Part shown: positions 1 through 7,043 of the stretch, piece after piece
Numbering within the stretch: position 1 is the first letter of the stretch
Layout of the letters: every line of letters begins with the position of its first letter
Assembly (NCBI GenBank): GCA_964400165.1
Contig: CAYNSX010000003.1
Coordinates: forward strand, 1 to 64,000
DNA length: 64,000 nucleotides
Direction: 5' to 3'
Source: CAYNSX01 sp964400165
GTDB taxonomy: Bacteria; Armatimonadota; Hebobacteria; CAYNSX01
The notes under the pieces: model-generated
What the model was told of the DNA's origin: nothing
Database searches by the model: none
The model's input: only the letters and a program-made list of their open reading frames with translations
Program-made: the position numbers and the translations under genes

Positions 1-23
1 GTGCCGAGAATCATCAGCGCCAT
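1..23 (-). CDS. Start of an unidentified gene, cut by the window edge
   Basis: Only the first seven codons are inside the window, reading Met-Ala-Leu-Met-Ile-Leu-Gly. The call rests on position: a perfect AGGAGG ribosome site at 31-36 lies 7 bases before an ATG and overlaps the stop codon of the aldehyde dehydrogenase gene upstream. This arrangement means a co-transcribed next gene. The product cannot be identified from so little. Confidence 0.6.
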
Positions 24-35
24 GTCATCGCCTCC

Positions 36-1514
36 TCAAATGCCGAATGGGTTGATCGGCCGGCTGCCGTGATAGATGAGCACATTCTTCGTCTCGGTGT
101 ACGAACGAATCGTCTCGAGCGCATGTTCGCGCCCGAAGCCGGAGTGTTTGTAGCCGCCGAAGGGCATGCCCGGCATCGTGGTGAACGGGGTGTTGAGACC
201 GATGGTGCCCGCCTGAAGCGCGGCGGCGACGCGGTGGCCGCGGCGCAGGTCGTTCGTCCAGACGCTGGCGGCGAGGCCGTAGCGCGAGTCATTGGCGAGC
301 GCGATGGCTTCATCCTCGGACTCGAAGCGCTGGAAGACGGCGACCGGACCGAAGATTTCTTCCTGCGCCACCGTCATCTTGGGGTTGACGCCGTCGAGGG
401 CTGTCGGCGCGTAAAAATTGCCCTTGCCCGGGAGCGCCATTCCGCCGCAGGCGACGCGTGCGCCCTCCTTCACGCCGGCCTTCACATAGCCGTCGACCCG
501 CTCGAGGTGACCAGGGGAGATGAGTGCGCCGACATGCGTGCTCTCGTCGAGGGGGTCGCCGACTTTGAGCGCCTGTGCCCGCTCGATGAACAGGGTGACC
601 ACTTGATCGTAGACGCTCGCCTCGATGAGCACGCGGGAGCGCGCCTCGCACGATTGCCCCGCCGAGTAATAGATGCTCCACACCGCGGCCGAGACGGCCT
701 CGTCCAGACTCGCGTCGGCGAAAATGAGGTTCGGCGACTTGCCGCCGAGTTCGAGCGTGACGCGCTTGATGGTGCCGGCGGCGTGCTGCATCACGCGCTG
801 GCCGGTGGTCGTCTCGCCGGTGAAACTGACCTTGTTCACATCGGGGTGCGCGACGAGATAGTCCCCCACGACGCCGCCGGAGCCAGTGATGACATTGACA
901 ACGCCCGCGGGAATGCCGGCTTCGAGCGTCAATTCACCGAGCACCAGTGCGGTGAGCGGCGTGAGCGAGGCGGGCTTGAGCACGACCGTGTTGCCCGCGG
1001 CGAGGGCGGGAGCAAGTTTCCACGAGGCGAGCATCAGCGGGTAGTTCCAGGGGATGATGAGCGCGCAGACTCCGACGGGCTCACGCAGCGTGTAATCGAG
1101 GAAGCCCTTGGGCGCCGGGATGGTAGCGCCGGACAATTCACTCATGGCGCCGGCGTAGAGTTCGAAATCTTCGATGGACTGGTTGAGTTCGAGTTTGACA
1201 GATGAGATGGCCTTGCCGTTGTTGAGCGTTTCGAGGCGGGCGAGGTCGTTGAACCGGTCGCGCATCAACCCGGCGAGTTTGAACAGCGCCCGGCTGCGGG
1301 CGAGCGGCGCGAAGCGCGCCCACTTGCCGGTCAGCGCGGCCTTGGCGCTGGAGACCGCATGCTCGGCGTCTTCGGCGACCGCCCGCGAGACGCGCGCCAG
1401 CGGCTCGTTGGTAGCGGGATTGTGCACCTCATAGGTCTCGCCGGCGGCGCTGGGCTTCGATTCGCCGTTGATGAACAGGTGGTAGTCGGTGCGTTCGAGC
1501 GATGCGGCGGCCAT
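36..1514 (-). CDS. NAD(P)-dependent aldehyde dehydrogenase
   Basis: A full-length (492 aa) member of the aldehyde dehydrogenase superfamily, which oxidises an aldehyde to a carboxylic acid with NAD(P)+. The catalytic Cys is visible in AGQSCEARSR near residue 288 and the general base Glu in LELGGKSP near residue 252. The cofactor-domain motif IIPWNYP and the FGGYKHSGFGRE tail are also present. A GGAGA ribosome site precedes the ATG. It follows the thiolase on the same strand across a 198-base gap holding a palindromic repeat. Its place at the end of an aromatic-degradation cluster suggests an aromatic aldehyde such as phenylacetaldehyde, but the substrate is inference. It is not the two-domain PaaZ, because it has no hydratase domain. 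Confidence 0.92.
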   Translation of the reverse strand: MAAASLERTDYHLFINGESKPSAAGETYEVHNPATNEPLARVSRAVAEDAEHAVSSAKAALTGKWARFAPLARSRALFKLAGLMRDRFNDLARLETLNNGKAISSVKLELNQSIEDFELYAGAMSELSGATIPAPKGFLDYTLREPVGVCALIIPWNYPLMLASWKLAPALAAGNTVVLKPASLTPLTALVLGELTLEAGIPAGVVNVITGSGGVVGDYLVAHPDVNKVSFTGETTTGQRVMQHAAGTIKRVTLELGGKSPNLIFADASLDEAVSAAVWSIYYSAGQSCEARSRVLIEASVYDQVVTLFIERAQALKVGDPLDESTHVGALISPGHLERVDGYVKAGVKEGARVACGGMALPGKGNFYAPTALDGVNPKMTVAQEEIFGPVAVFQRFESEDEAIALANDSRYGLAASVWTNDLRRGHRVAAALQAGTIGLNTPFTTMPGMPFGGYKHSGFGREHALETIRSYTETKNVLIYHGSRPINPFGI

Positions 1515-1581
1515 CCCGGTCTCCGATGCTTGATGGTATTACGACGCGCGGTCGGTGAGTCCTGTCCGGGACTGCCCGAAC

Positions 1582-1705
1582 CGTCCTCACCCGGCCCCGG
1601 CGTTGCCGGGGCCACCCTCTCCCGAACTGGGAGAGGGAACTGATGCGACTATCTCTGTTGGTTCCCCCTCTCCCAGTTCGGGAGGGGGGTCAGGGGGTGA
1701 GGACG
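1582..1705. repeat. 124-bp palindromic repeat, family II, copy 1
   Basis: The element starts with CGTCCTCACC and ends with the exact inverse GGTGAGGACG. Inside it are an inner hairpin around GGCCCCGGCGTTGCCGGGGCC and two inverted arms of CCCTCTCCC(A/G)... type. A near-identical 125-bp copy is at 5511-5635. It fills most of the gap between the thiolase stop and the aldehyde dehydrogenase start, so it may act as a transcript terminator or processing site. It has no coding capacity. Confidence 0.8.
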
Positions 1706-1712
1706 GACAGAA

Positions 1713-2921
1713 TCACGGCCCCGCCAGGTTCTCGAACACCGCGGCGATGCCCTGGCCGACGCCGATGCACATGGTGACGAGGCCGTAGCGGCCCTGGCGG
1801 CGGCGCAGTTCGTGCAGCAGCGTCGTCGTCAGGCGGGCGCCGGTGCTGCCGAGCGGGTGGCCAAGCGCGATGGCGCCGCCGCTGACATTCAGGCGCGCCC
1901 GGTCGAGGTCGAGTTCCTGCACGCACGCCAGCACCTGCACCGCAAAGGCCTCGTTGAGTTCGATGAGGTCCATGTCTTCGATTTTCAGTCCGGCGCGCCG
2001 GAGCGCCTTGCGTGTCGCGGGCACGGGGCCGATGCCCATGCACGCCGGATCGACACCGGCGACCGCGGAGGCGACTACGCGCGCCAGCGGCTGCATTCCG
2101 AGCGCCTTGGCCTTCTCCGCGCTCATCAGCAAGAGCGCGGCGGCGCCGTCGTTCAGGCCGGCGGAGTTGCCGGCGGTGACGGAGCCGCTCTCGCGGAAGA
2201 CCGGCTTCAGTTTCGCCAGTTTCTCAAGCGAGGTGTCGCGGCGCGGGCCCTCGTCGGCGGTGACGGTGGTCTTCTCGCCGCGGGCGTCCTTTACTTCGAC
2301 GGGCACGATCTCGTCCGCGAAGCGGCCCGCGTCCTGCGCGGCGACGGCGCGTCGGTGGCTTTCGAGCGCGTACTCGTCCTGCGCCTCGCGCGCAATCTTC
2401 CAGCGCTCCGCCACATTCTCCGCGGTCTCGCCCATCGAATACGGGTAGTACTGCGCCGCCAGCGCCGGGTTGGTGAAGCGCCAGCCGAGCGCGGTGTCAT
2501 ATACGGGCACCTGCCCGCGGGGGAACGGCGTCTCTGCCTTCGGCATCGCCCACGGCGCCCTGGTCATGCTCTCGGTGCCGCCGGCGATGAAGCAGTCGCC
2601 GTTGCCGGTCTGGATGGCCTGCGCCGCCCGGATGACGGCGTCGAGACCGCTGCCGCACAGGCGGTTGACCGTCAGCCCGGCGACTTCGACGGGCAGCCCG
2701 GCGAGCAGAATGCACATCCGGGCGACATTGCGGTTGTCTTCGCCCGCCTGATTGGCGCAGCCGAGGATGACATCCTCGATGTCGGCGGGCGGAACCTTCG
2801 TGCGGGCGACAAGTTCCCGAATGACAAGGGCGCCAAGGTCGTCGGGGCGCACATCCTTGAGTACGCCGCCGTATTTTCCCACCGGCGTGCGCACGGCCCC
2901 CACGATGACGGCATCGGGCAT
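1713..2921 (-). CDS. Thiolase (acetyl-CoA / 3-oxoadipyl-CoA acyltransferase type)
   Basis: A 402-aa thiolase that cleaves a 3-oxoacyl-CoA with CoA to release acetyl-CoA (or succinyl-CoA plus acetyl-CoA for PaaJ). The nucleophilic Cys89 lies in NRLCGSGLDAV. The His motif ALGHPLGSTGAR (about residue 355) and the second Cys motif CIGVGQGIA (about 385) are intact. Length is normal. It starts 10 bases after the BtuF-like gene. In this cluster a role as the last beta-oxidation step of phenylacetate breakdown (PaaJ) is the likely reading, but degradative thiolases cannot be told apart by eye. Confidence 0.93.
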   Translation of the reverse strand: MPDAVIVGAVRTPVGKYGGVLKDVRPDDLGALVIRELVARTKVPPADIEDVILGCANQAGEDNRNVARMCILLAGLPVEVAGLTVNRLCGSGLDAVIRAAQAIQTGNGDCFIAGGTESMTRAPWAMPKAETPFPRGQVPVYDTALGWRFTNPALAAQYYPYSMGETAENVAERWKIAREAQDEYALESHRRAVAAQDAGRFADEIVPVEVKDARGEKTTVTADEGPRRDTSLEKLAKLKPVFRESGSVTAGNSAGLNDGAAALLLMSAEKAKALGMQPLARVVASAVAGVDPACMGIGPVPATRKALRRAGLKIEDMDLIELNEAFAVQVLACVQELDLDRARLNVSGGAIALGHPLGSTGARLTTTLLHELRRRQGRYGLVTMCIGVGQGIAAVFENLAGP

Positions 2922-2928
2922 ACGGGGC

Positions 2929-2934
2929 AGTCTA
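2929..2934 (-). promoter_or_regulatory. Possible -10 element (TAGACT) 7 bases before the thiolase ATG
   Basis: TAGACT ends 7 bases before the thiolase ATG and no Shine-Dalgarno site is visible, the pattern of a leaderless promoter. It overlaps the TAG stop of the preceding gene, so chance is not excluded. Similar spacing is seen at other starts in this window. Confidence 0.35.
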
Positions 2935-3885
2935 GCCGCCGCGGGCGGGGCTCGCCAGCGCGGGCTCGGCCACGGGCGTGAAACGCACCGCCTGTTCGTC
3001 GCCGAAGCGGCGCGGGAAGACTTCGGGGTGGAGGATTTGCGCGAGAAGTTCGAGCCCGTCGACGAGCCGCGGGCCCGGTCGTGAGAAATAGGCGGAGCCG
3101 TGCGTCACCCAGATGTCGCCGCGCTGGACCGCGGGTAGTCCTTTCCACTCTGGTCTTTGCGCGAGTTGGCGCACATCGTCGAGCGAGCGCGGCACATCGA
3201 AGCCGCAAAACATACACACGAGGACTTCCGGCTGCGCGGCGACGACCTGCTCCCACTTGACGCGCCGCGAATCGACGCCGGGTGCGCCGAGCGCTTCGAC
3301 GCCGCCCGCCATTTCGACCATCCCCGGCACCCAGTGACCGGCGCAGAAGGGCGGGTCAGCCCACTCGAGGCAGACGACCCCCGGGCGGTGAGTGCCGCCC
3401 CAGGCGCCGACGCGCACCGCCTCGATGCGCGCTTGCAACGCGGCGACGACCGGCTCGGCGCGCTCCGGCGCGCCGACCGCCTGCGCCACTTGTTCGATGG
3501 ATGAGACGACATCTTCGAGCGAAGTCGGTTCCAGGTTGACGACGAGCGGCCGGGGGTTCAGGCGCTCGGCGACGGCGGCCACTTCGTCGTAGGGCACCGC
3601 GCAGACATCACACAGGCGCTGCGTCAAAATGACGGTCGGCTTCAGTTCGGCGAGCGCGGCCTCGTCGATGGCGTAGAGGCGGCCCTGGTGCTCGCTGACC
3701 AGATGGTCGATGGTGGCGCTGTCGCTGCCGTCGGGGATGTAACTCTTCGTGACCGCCCGCTTGCTGCGCGCCGCGGGCGGGAAGTCGCATTCGTGCGTGA
3801 CGCCGACCAACGCCTCGCCCAGCCCGAGCGCGAACACGATTTCGGTGGCGGAGGGGAGGAGGGAGACGATGCGCGAAGTTGACAT
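2932..3885 (-). CDS. BtuF-like cobalamin/siderophore-type substrate-binding protein
   Basis: A 317-aa protein of the helical-backbone metal-receptor superfamily (BtuF/FhuD type), which binds corrinoids or iron chelates. The N terminus SRIVSLLPSATEIVFALG is the family hallmark, and the repeat of two alpha/beta lobes fits the length. No signal peptide is visible, so it is either cytosolic or exported another way. I chose the ATG at 3885. An upstream in-frame extension to 3954 runs into the repeat family at 3901 and looks artefactual. No ABC permease or ATPase lies next to it, so it is an orphan. It is embedded in the aromatic-degradation strand without an obvious pathway link. Confidence 0.85.
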   Translation of the reverse strand: MSTSRIVSLLPSATEIVFALGLGEALVGVTHECDFPPAARSKRAVTKSYIPDGSDSATIDHLVSEHQGRLYAIDEAALAELKPTVILTQRLCDVCAVPYDEVAAVAERLNPRPLVVNLEPTSLEDVVSSIEQVAQAVGAPERAEPVVAALQARIEAVRVGAWGGTHRPGVVCLEWADPPFCAGHWVPGMVEMAGGVEALGAPGVDSRRVKWEQVVAAQPEVLVCMFCGFDVPRSLDDVRQLAQRPEWKGLPAVQRGDIWVTHGSAYFSRPGPRLVDGLELLAQILHPEVFPRRFGDEQAVRFTPVAEPALASPARGG

Positions 3886-3892
3886 CGTCCGC

Positions 3893-3898
3893 ATTGTA
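3893..3898 (-). promoter_or_regulatory. -10 element (TACAAT) 7 bases before the BtuF-like start
   Basis: TACAAT ends 7 bases before the ATG at 3885, and no ribosome site lies between. This is a leaderless-type promoter. The upstream sequence is the start of the repeat block, so the promoter abuts the repeats. Confidence 0.5.
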
Positions 3899-3900
3899 TC

Positions 3901-4044
3901 CCGGCGCTGAAAGCGCCGGGCTACAAGAACATCGCCCCATGAATGGGGCGGCACCGCGGATTAGTTGCAAGAACGGGATCGCATCAAGTGTTGAGCCGGC
4001 TTCAGCCGGCGTTGTTTTGTTAGCCCGGCCCTTTCAGGGCCGGG
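3901..4044. repeat. 144-bp four-hairpin repeat, family I, copy A
   Basis: Contains four short hairpins in order: CCGGCGCTGAAAGCGCCGG, CGCCCCATGAATGGGGCG, GCCGGCTTCAGCCGGC and CCCGGCCCTTTCAGGGCCGGG. Each has GAA or TTC at its tip. Copy B at 4068-4211 matches it base for base by eye, with a 23-bp spacer between. Short open frames through it are translation of the repeat and not genes. Confidence 0.9.
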
Positions 4045-4067
4045 TCGGACGATGCGCCGATTCATCC

Positions 4068-4211
4068 CCGGCGCTGAAAGCGCCGGGCTACAAGAACATC
4101 GCCCCATGAATGGGGCGGCACCGCGGATTAGTTGCAAGAACGGGATCGCATCAAGTGTTGAGCCGGCTTCAGCCGGCGTTGTTTTGTTAGCCCGGCCCTT
4201 TCAGGGCCGGG
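4068..4211. repeat. 144-bp four-hairpin repeat, family I, copy B
   Basis: Tandem direct repeat of the element at 3901-4044 with an offset of 167 bases. Together the two copies fill the space between the 3-hydroxyacyl-CoA dehydrogenase stop and the BtuF-like gene. The identity of the copies implies recent duplication or gene conversion. Confidence 0.9.
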
Positions 4212-4229
4212 ACACTGCGCGTCAACTGA

Positions 4230-5297
4230 TTACGCCTCCCACTCCCAAGGGCTCTCCGGCCAGTTGGCGCCGAGGCGCATCGCGGTGGCGATGTCGTCGC
4301 GGGTGGCGATGCCTTCGTCGGCGACGCGGGTCGCTTCGGCGACCAGTGCGGCGCGGATGCGCTGCTGGATGTGGCGGGCGTCGAGCGATGTGCTCCCCTC
4401 CCCCACCAGCCCAGGCGGCAGCGGCGCGGGGCCGATCGGCTTCTCGCTCTGGTCGTATTGATAGAAGCCGATGCGCGTCTTGCGGCCCAGCCGGCTCTCC
4501 GCAACGAGGCGCCGCTGGATGGGGTGCGGCGCAAAATCGGCGCGGCCGGTGGCGTCGTTGACGGTCTTCGTCACCGCCAAATTGACATCGAGGCCGATCA
4601 GGTCCATCAATTCGAACGGGCCCATCTTGAAGCCGAGGGCGCGCACCGCGGCGTCAATCTCCGCGATGCCGGCGCCGCCCTCGGCGAGGATGCGCATTGC
4701 TTCGAGGTAGAACGGGCGCATCACCCGGTTGACGATGAAGCCGGGCGTGTCCTTGACCACCACCGGCGTCTTCTGCAGCGCCCGCACGACGGCGAGCGCG
4801 GCGGCGATGCTCTCATCGCTCGTCTGCGGCGCCCGCACCACTTCGACGAGCGGCATCAGGGCGGGCGGGTTGAAGAAGTGCAGGCCGAGTACGCGCTGCG
4901 GCTTCTTGCAGACACCCGCGATCTTCGTCACCGAGAGCGCCGAAGTGTTCGTGGCGAGCAGGCCGGCGGCGTTGACGCTATCGAGTTCGCGGAAGACCGC
5001 CCGCTTTAGTTCCAGGTCTTCGAAGACGGCCTCGATGACGACCGCGCATTCCGCCAGGTCTTTGACTTCAAGCGCGGGCTGCAGCCGCCCGTAGGCGGCG
5101 TCGGCGTCCTCTTGCGTCAACATCCCCCGCTCCACCAACCGCGCCAAGCGGGCGCGGATGTGCTCGACGCCCTGCGCGGCGAGCGTCGGGTTGGCATCGC
5201 GCACCAGCACATCGAAGCCGCACTGCGCCGCCCACTGGGCGATGCCGCCGCCCATCGTGCCGGTGCCGATGACGGCGATGGGATGAGTTTCGATCAT
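4230..5297 (-). CDS. 3-hydroxyacyl-CoA dehydrogenase (PaaH-like)
   Basis: A 355-aa NAD-dependent enzyme that oxidises 3-hydroxyacyl-CoA to 3-oxoacyl-CoA. The Rossmann motif GTGTMGGGIA is at residues 11-20. The catalytic region LGLHFFNPP and the segment DTPGFIVNRV are typical, followed by a C-terminal 3HCDH dimerisation domain. The protein is longer than the minimal 280-aa form, with a C-terminal extension that looks like a second partial 3HCDH repeat. In the paa pathway this step turns 3-hydroxyadipyl-CoA into 3-oxoadipyl-CoA. It is flanked on both sides by family I repeats, so it may be its own transcription unit. Confidence 0.92.
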   Translation of the reverse strand: MIETHPIAVIGTGTMGGGIAQWAAQCGFDVLVRDANPTLAAQGVEHIRARLARLVERGMLTQEDADAAYGRLQPALEVKDLAECAVVIEAVFEDLELKRAVFRELDSVNAAGLLATNTSALSVTKIAGVCKKPQRVLGLHFFNPPALMPLVEVVRAPQTSDESIAAALAVVRALQKTPVVVKDTPGFIVNRVMRPFYLEAMRILAEGGAGIAEIDAAVRALGFKMGPFELMDLIGLDVNLAVTKTVNDATGRADFAPHPIQRRLVAESRLGRKTRIGFYQYDQSEKPIGPAPLPPGLVGEGSTSLDARHIQQRIRAALVAEATRVADEGIATRDDIATAMRLGANWPESPWEWEA

Positions 5298-5306
5298 GGC
5301 GAGGTG

Positions 5307-5312
5307 AGTCTA
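5307..5312 (-). promoter_or_regulatory. -10 element (TAGACT) upstream of the 3-hydroxyacyl-CoA dehydrogenase
   Basis: TAGACT ends 9 bases before the ATG with no clear Shine-Dalgarno site, so the transcript would start at or within a few bases of the start codon. The same hexamer precedes the thiolase. Confidence 0.4.
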
Positions 5313-5358
5313 GCAGAGGGCGATGAATGATGATTGATGAATGATGATTCACGAGCGA

Positions 5359-5500
5359 CCCGGCGCTGAAAGCGCCGGGCTAGGAAAACACCGCCCCATG
5401 AATGGGGCGGAACTGAACCACCTTATGTGACCCGCTCTGTGAGTCGTCACGCCGGCTTCAGCCGGCGTTGTTCTGTTAGCCTGGCCACTTCATGGCCGGG
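5359..5500. repeat. Four-hairpin repeat, family I, copy C
   Basis: Same order of four GAA/TTC-tipped hairpins as copies A and B but with diverged spacers. The last stem reads CTGGCCACTTCATGGCCGG where copy A has CCGGCCCTTTCAGGGCCGG. The A/T pair replacing C/G at the stem tip is a compensatory change. Confidence 0.85.
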
Positions 5501-5510
5501 TTGCTCGTTT

Positions 5511-5635
5511 CGTCCTCACCCGCCCTGCGCTGCGCTCCGGGCACCCTCTCCCGAACTGGGAGAGGGAACAGATGTCTTTGCCTCCGTTGGTTCCCCCTCT
5601 CCCTGTTCGGGAGAGGGGGTCAGGGGGTGAGGACG
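5511..5635. repeat. 125-bp palindromic repeat, family II, copy 2
   Basis: Bounded by CGTCCTCACC and GGTGAGGACG, as at 1582-1705, and lying between family I copies C and D. The inner part carries CCCTCTCCCGAACTGGGAGAGGG-type arms split across two hairpins. The two families are therefore interleaved in one 424-bp non-coding block. Confidence 0.8.
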
Positions 5636-5642
5636 GAGGCAT

Positions 5643-5782
5643 CCGGCGCTGAAAGCGCCGGGCTAGGAAAACACCGCCCCATGAATGGGGCGAAACTGCA
5701 CTCCCCTACGCGACACGCGGTTTGAGTCGTCGAGCCGGCTTCAGCCAGCGTTGTCTTACTAGCCCGGCACTTCAGGGCCGGG
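5643..5782. repeat. Four-hairpin repeat, family I, copy D
   Basis: Again four hairpins in the same order, ending one base before the paaG stop codon. It may terminate the paaG transcript. The spacers differ from A, B and C while the stems are kept. Confidence 0.85.
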
Positions 5783-5783
5783 C

Positions 5784-6566
5784 TCATTCGCCCCGAAACT
5801 TCGGCTCTCGCTTTTCGAAGAAGGCCTGCACGCCTTCGTGGTGGTCGTGCGAGCGGCCGGCGATCTCCTGCAGGTAGGCCTCGTATTCGAGTTGGGCGGC
5901 GAGGTCGTTGGCGAAGGCAGCGTTCATCGCCCGCTTGACGAGGCCGAAGGCCTTGGTGGGGCCTCTCGCCAGCGTCGCGGCCATCTGCTGCGCGGCGGGC
6001 AGCACTTCGGCGGCGGGCACGACTTTATTGACGAACCCCCAGGCCAGCGCCTGCTCGGCGCTGATGCGCCCGCCGAAGAAAGCGACTTCGAGCGCCCGCG
6101 ACAGCCCCAGTTGCCGCAGCCAATGGAAGGTGCTGCCCGAATCGGGGACGAGCGCGACTTTGTCGAAGGCGGGCACGAGCGACGCTTCGGCGGCCATCAC
6201 CTTCAGGTCGCAGGCGAGCGCGGTGGCGAAGCCGGCGCCTGCGGCGACGCCGTTGATGGCGGCGATGACGGGCTTCTCCATCGTGCGGAGGCCGAGAATC
6301 ATCGGGTGATAGCGGCCGCGCAGGGCGGCGCCGAGCGTCAGTTCCGCTTCGCCGGCGTGCGAGGAGAGGTCCTCGCCGGCGCTGAAGGCGCGCCCGGCGC
6401 CGGTGAGTACCAAGCAGCGCACGGCGCGGTCCTTGGCGGCGTCGCGCAGGGCGGCGTTCACCTCACCGCCCATCTGGTCGTTGAAGGAATTGAGTTTGTC
6501 GGGGCGGTTGAGCGTCAGCGTGGCGACGCCGTCGGTGACTTCATAGAGGATCACTTCGAATTTCAT
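5784..6566 (-). CDS. paaG: PaaG-type enoyl-CoA isomerase (ring 1,2-epoxyphenylacetyl-CoA isomerase)
   Basis: A 260-aa crotonase-fold protein. PaaG converts ring-1,2-epoxyphenylacetyl-CoA to the oxepin-CoA. The oxyanion-hole segments FSAGEDLSSH and NGVAAGAGFATALACD are intact. The downstream VALVPDSGSTFHWLRQLG has the VPDSG signature of the PaaG branch in place of the catalytic Glu of true hydratases. Its ATG overlaps the TGA of the preceding gene by 4 bases, so the two are translationally coupled. It sits with paaABCD, which supports the assignment. Confidence 0.87.
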   Translation of the reverse strand: MKFEVILYEVTDGVATLTLNRPDKLNSFNDQMGGEVNAALRDAAKDRAVRCLVLTGAGRAFSAGEDLSSHAGEAELTLGAALRGRYHPMILGLRTMEKPVIAAINGVAAGAGFATALACDLKVMAAEASLVPAFDKVALVPDSGSTFHWLRQLGLSRALEVAFFGGRISAEQALAWGFVNKVVPAAEVLPAAQQMAATLARGPTKAFGLVKRAMNAAFANDLAAQLEYEAYLQEIAGRSHDHHEGVQAFFEKREPKFRGE

Positions 6567-7030
6567 TTCTTTCCCGCCTTTTCAATGAACTTTCGGAGAC
6601 TCGAAAGTCGATAGTGTCCCTTTCGTTGCAATTCTTTCTTCGCCGCAACCGTCAAGTTCAGGTCTCCCCATTTTTTAATTGCGGCACCGAACCGCTCTAG
6701 AGCCTCCACTCCACCGATCCACAGAATCCGTGGCGCAGATGAGATGCGGCCGAAGCGCTCCACGCAGACCAGGATCCATTCTTCGGGACATTCACTGATG
6801 CGTTTGTAGTTGAAGCCCGTTGGATAGTGTCCCTTTCCTCCTACGAGCCCTTTCACCTGAACCTGGTAATAGCGGCGAGACCTCCCGCTGCTCACTGAAA
6901 TCAAGAAATCGACTCCCTCGTCATCGACCATCGGGCGAAACACCCGAAGCCCCGCGTCCAAGAGTGCCGCGGCGACATAACTCTCCGCCAAAGCACCCTT
7001 CCACTGTGAACTCGGTTCCGGCTTGCGCAT
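6563..7030 (-). CDS. Small PD-(D/E)XK nuclease-like protein (DUF4365-type)
   Basis: A 155-aa protein. The pattern of a helical start with WKGALAESYVAAALLDAG, then GVDFLISV, then YYQVQVKG resembles the E...D...(Q)xK core of DUF4365/PD-(D/E)XK nucleases. The catalytic residues would be Glu in the first helix, Asp in GVDFL and Lys in QVK. It lies between a flavoprotein and paaG inside the paa strand and has no known role in that pathway. One stretch I counted (6661-6720) is 57% G+C, lower than its neighbours, so a later insertion is possible. I start it at the ATG at 7030. A longer frame to 7204 overlaps the next gene's coding sequence. Confidence 0.6.
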   Translation of the reverse strand: MRKPEPSSQWKGALAESYVAAALLDAGLRVFRPMVDDEGVDFLISVSSGRSRRYYQVQVKGLVGGKGHYPTGFNYKRISECPEEWILVCVERFGRISSAPRILWIGGVEALERFGAAIKKWGDLNLTVAAKKELQRKGHYRLSSLRKFIEKAGKK

Positions 7031-7043
7031 GGTCACCAAAGGC

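Noticed and set aside
3901..4211. CRISPR-like array
   Set aside because: There are only two repeats of 144 bp with one 23-bp spacer and no cas genes. The unit is a multi-hairpin element, unlike a CRISPR repeat.
3879..4561. Open frames through the repeats encoding duplicated peptides
   Set aside because: The peptides are translations of the two 144-bp repeats and differ only where the repeats end; no ribosome site or homology supports them.
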